In this document: positions 51,676 through 51,689 of the stretch, piece after piece
Position numbering within the stretch: the first letter of the stretch is position 1
Layout: each line of letters starts with the position of its first letter
Assembly: GCA_903877125.1 (NCBI GenBank)
Contig: CAIRCM010000062.1
Coordinates: 1 to 51,689 of the forward strand
Source: an uncultured Acetobacteraceae bacterium
GTDB lineage: Bacteria; Pseudomonadota; Alphaproteobacteria; Acetobacterales; Acetobacteraceae
DNA length: 51,689 nt
Direction: 5' to 3'
Notes under the pieces: generated by a model
What the model was told of the DNA's origin: nothing
Database searches by the model: none
The model's input: only the letters and a program-made list of their open reading frames with translations
Translations under genes and position numbers: made by a program

Positions 51676-51689
51676 TTTGCAAGGCTGGG

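Larger units (their letters stand above)
51307..51689. other. Gene-free right end built of nested short repeats
   Basis: The 383 bases after the Hint-domain gene hold no convincing gene. They contain a rearranged copy of the MITE-like element (51332-51519) with a REP-like block inside it, then a second REP-like block at 51610-51657. The stretch 51520-51600 shows nothing else that I recognise. Confidence 0.65.

Noticed and set aside
51307-51689. CRISPR array at the right end
   Set aside because: The repeats are few, unequal and nested rather than evenly spaced, and no cas gene is present.

Overview
The window looks like chromosome of a GC-rich alphaproteobacterium. I infer Acetobacteraceae or a close Rhodospirillales relative from the strong GC bias at third codon positions, a Hint-domain surface protein, a GMC-type membrane dehydrogenase pair, and long soluble multi-GAF histidine kinases. 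No 16S gene or other marker is present to fix the taxon. The left edge holds the end of an ISNCY-like insertion sequence. The right edge is a nest of short mobile or palindromic repeats.

Region 1 (about 0.3-19.5 kb) is a signalling block. In order it holds a membrane TolB/TPR protein (broken), a SulP anion transporter carrying STAS and cyclic-nucleotide-binding domains, a membrane-anchored cyclic-nucleotide-binding protein, a metallo-beta-lactamase-fold hydrolase on the other strand (broken), and three tandem soluble histidine kinases with 8, 2 and 5 GAF domains. These are followed by a single-domain response regulator (frameshifted), a response regulator fused to a class III adenylate cyclase, and a CBS-pair protein. 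The parts suggest a circuit: cytosolic signals pass through the kinases to the cyclase, and cAMP then acts on the two cNMP-binding proteins. That link is inference from gene order and domains.

Region 2 (19.6-27.8 kb) is a dipeptide/opine-type ABC importer. Two permeases, a fused double ATPase and a TauD-like dioxygenase lie on the minus strand, with two Tat-exported substrate-binding proteins divergent from them. Region 3 (27.9-34.9 kb) has a GMC dehydrogenase with its small subunit, a DUF2147-like protein, a membrane protein, a frameshifted GST, a coiled-coil protein, rlmH, tRNA-Lys(CUU) and a small membrane protein. A palindromic element occurs twice here, each time where two genes converge.

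Region 4 (34.9-41.6 kb) has an MFS transporter, a PstS-like/OmpA fusion, two exported proteins of unknown function, a dipeptidase and an aldo/keto reductase. Region 5 (41.8-51.7 kb) has a DUF1194 protein, a CoA-transferase with an atypical crotonase, a Phd/VapC-like toxin-antitoxin pair whose toxin is split by a MITE-like insertion, a thiamine-diphosphate enzyme with an Asp/Glu racemase-like partner, a YqaA-type membrane protein and a large Hint-domain repeat protein.

Six lesions (two in-frame TAA codons and four single-base losses) break five otherwise well-conserved genes. They may be real decay or uncorrected sequence errors, and this cannot be settled from the sequence alone.
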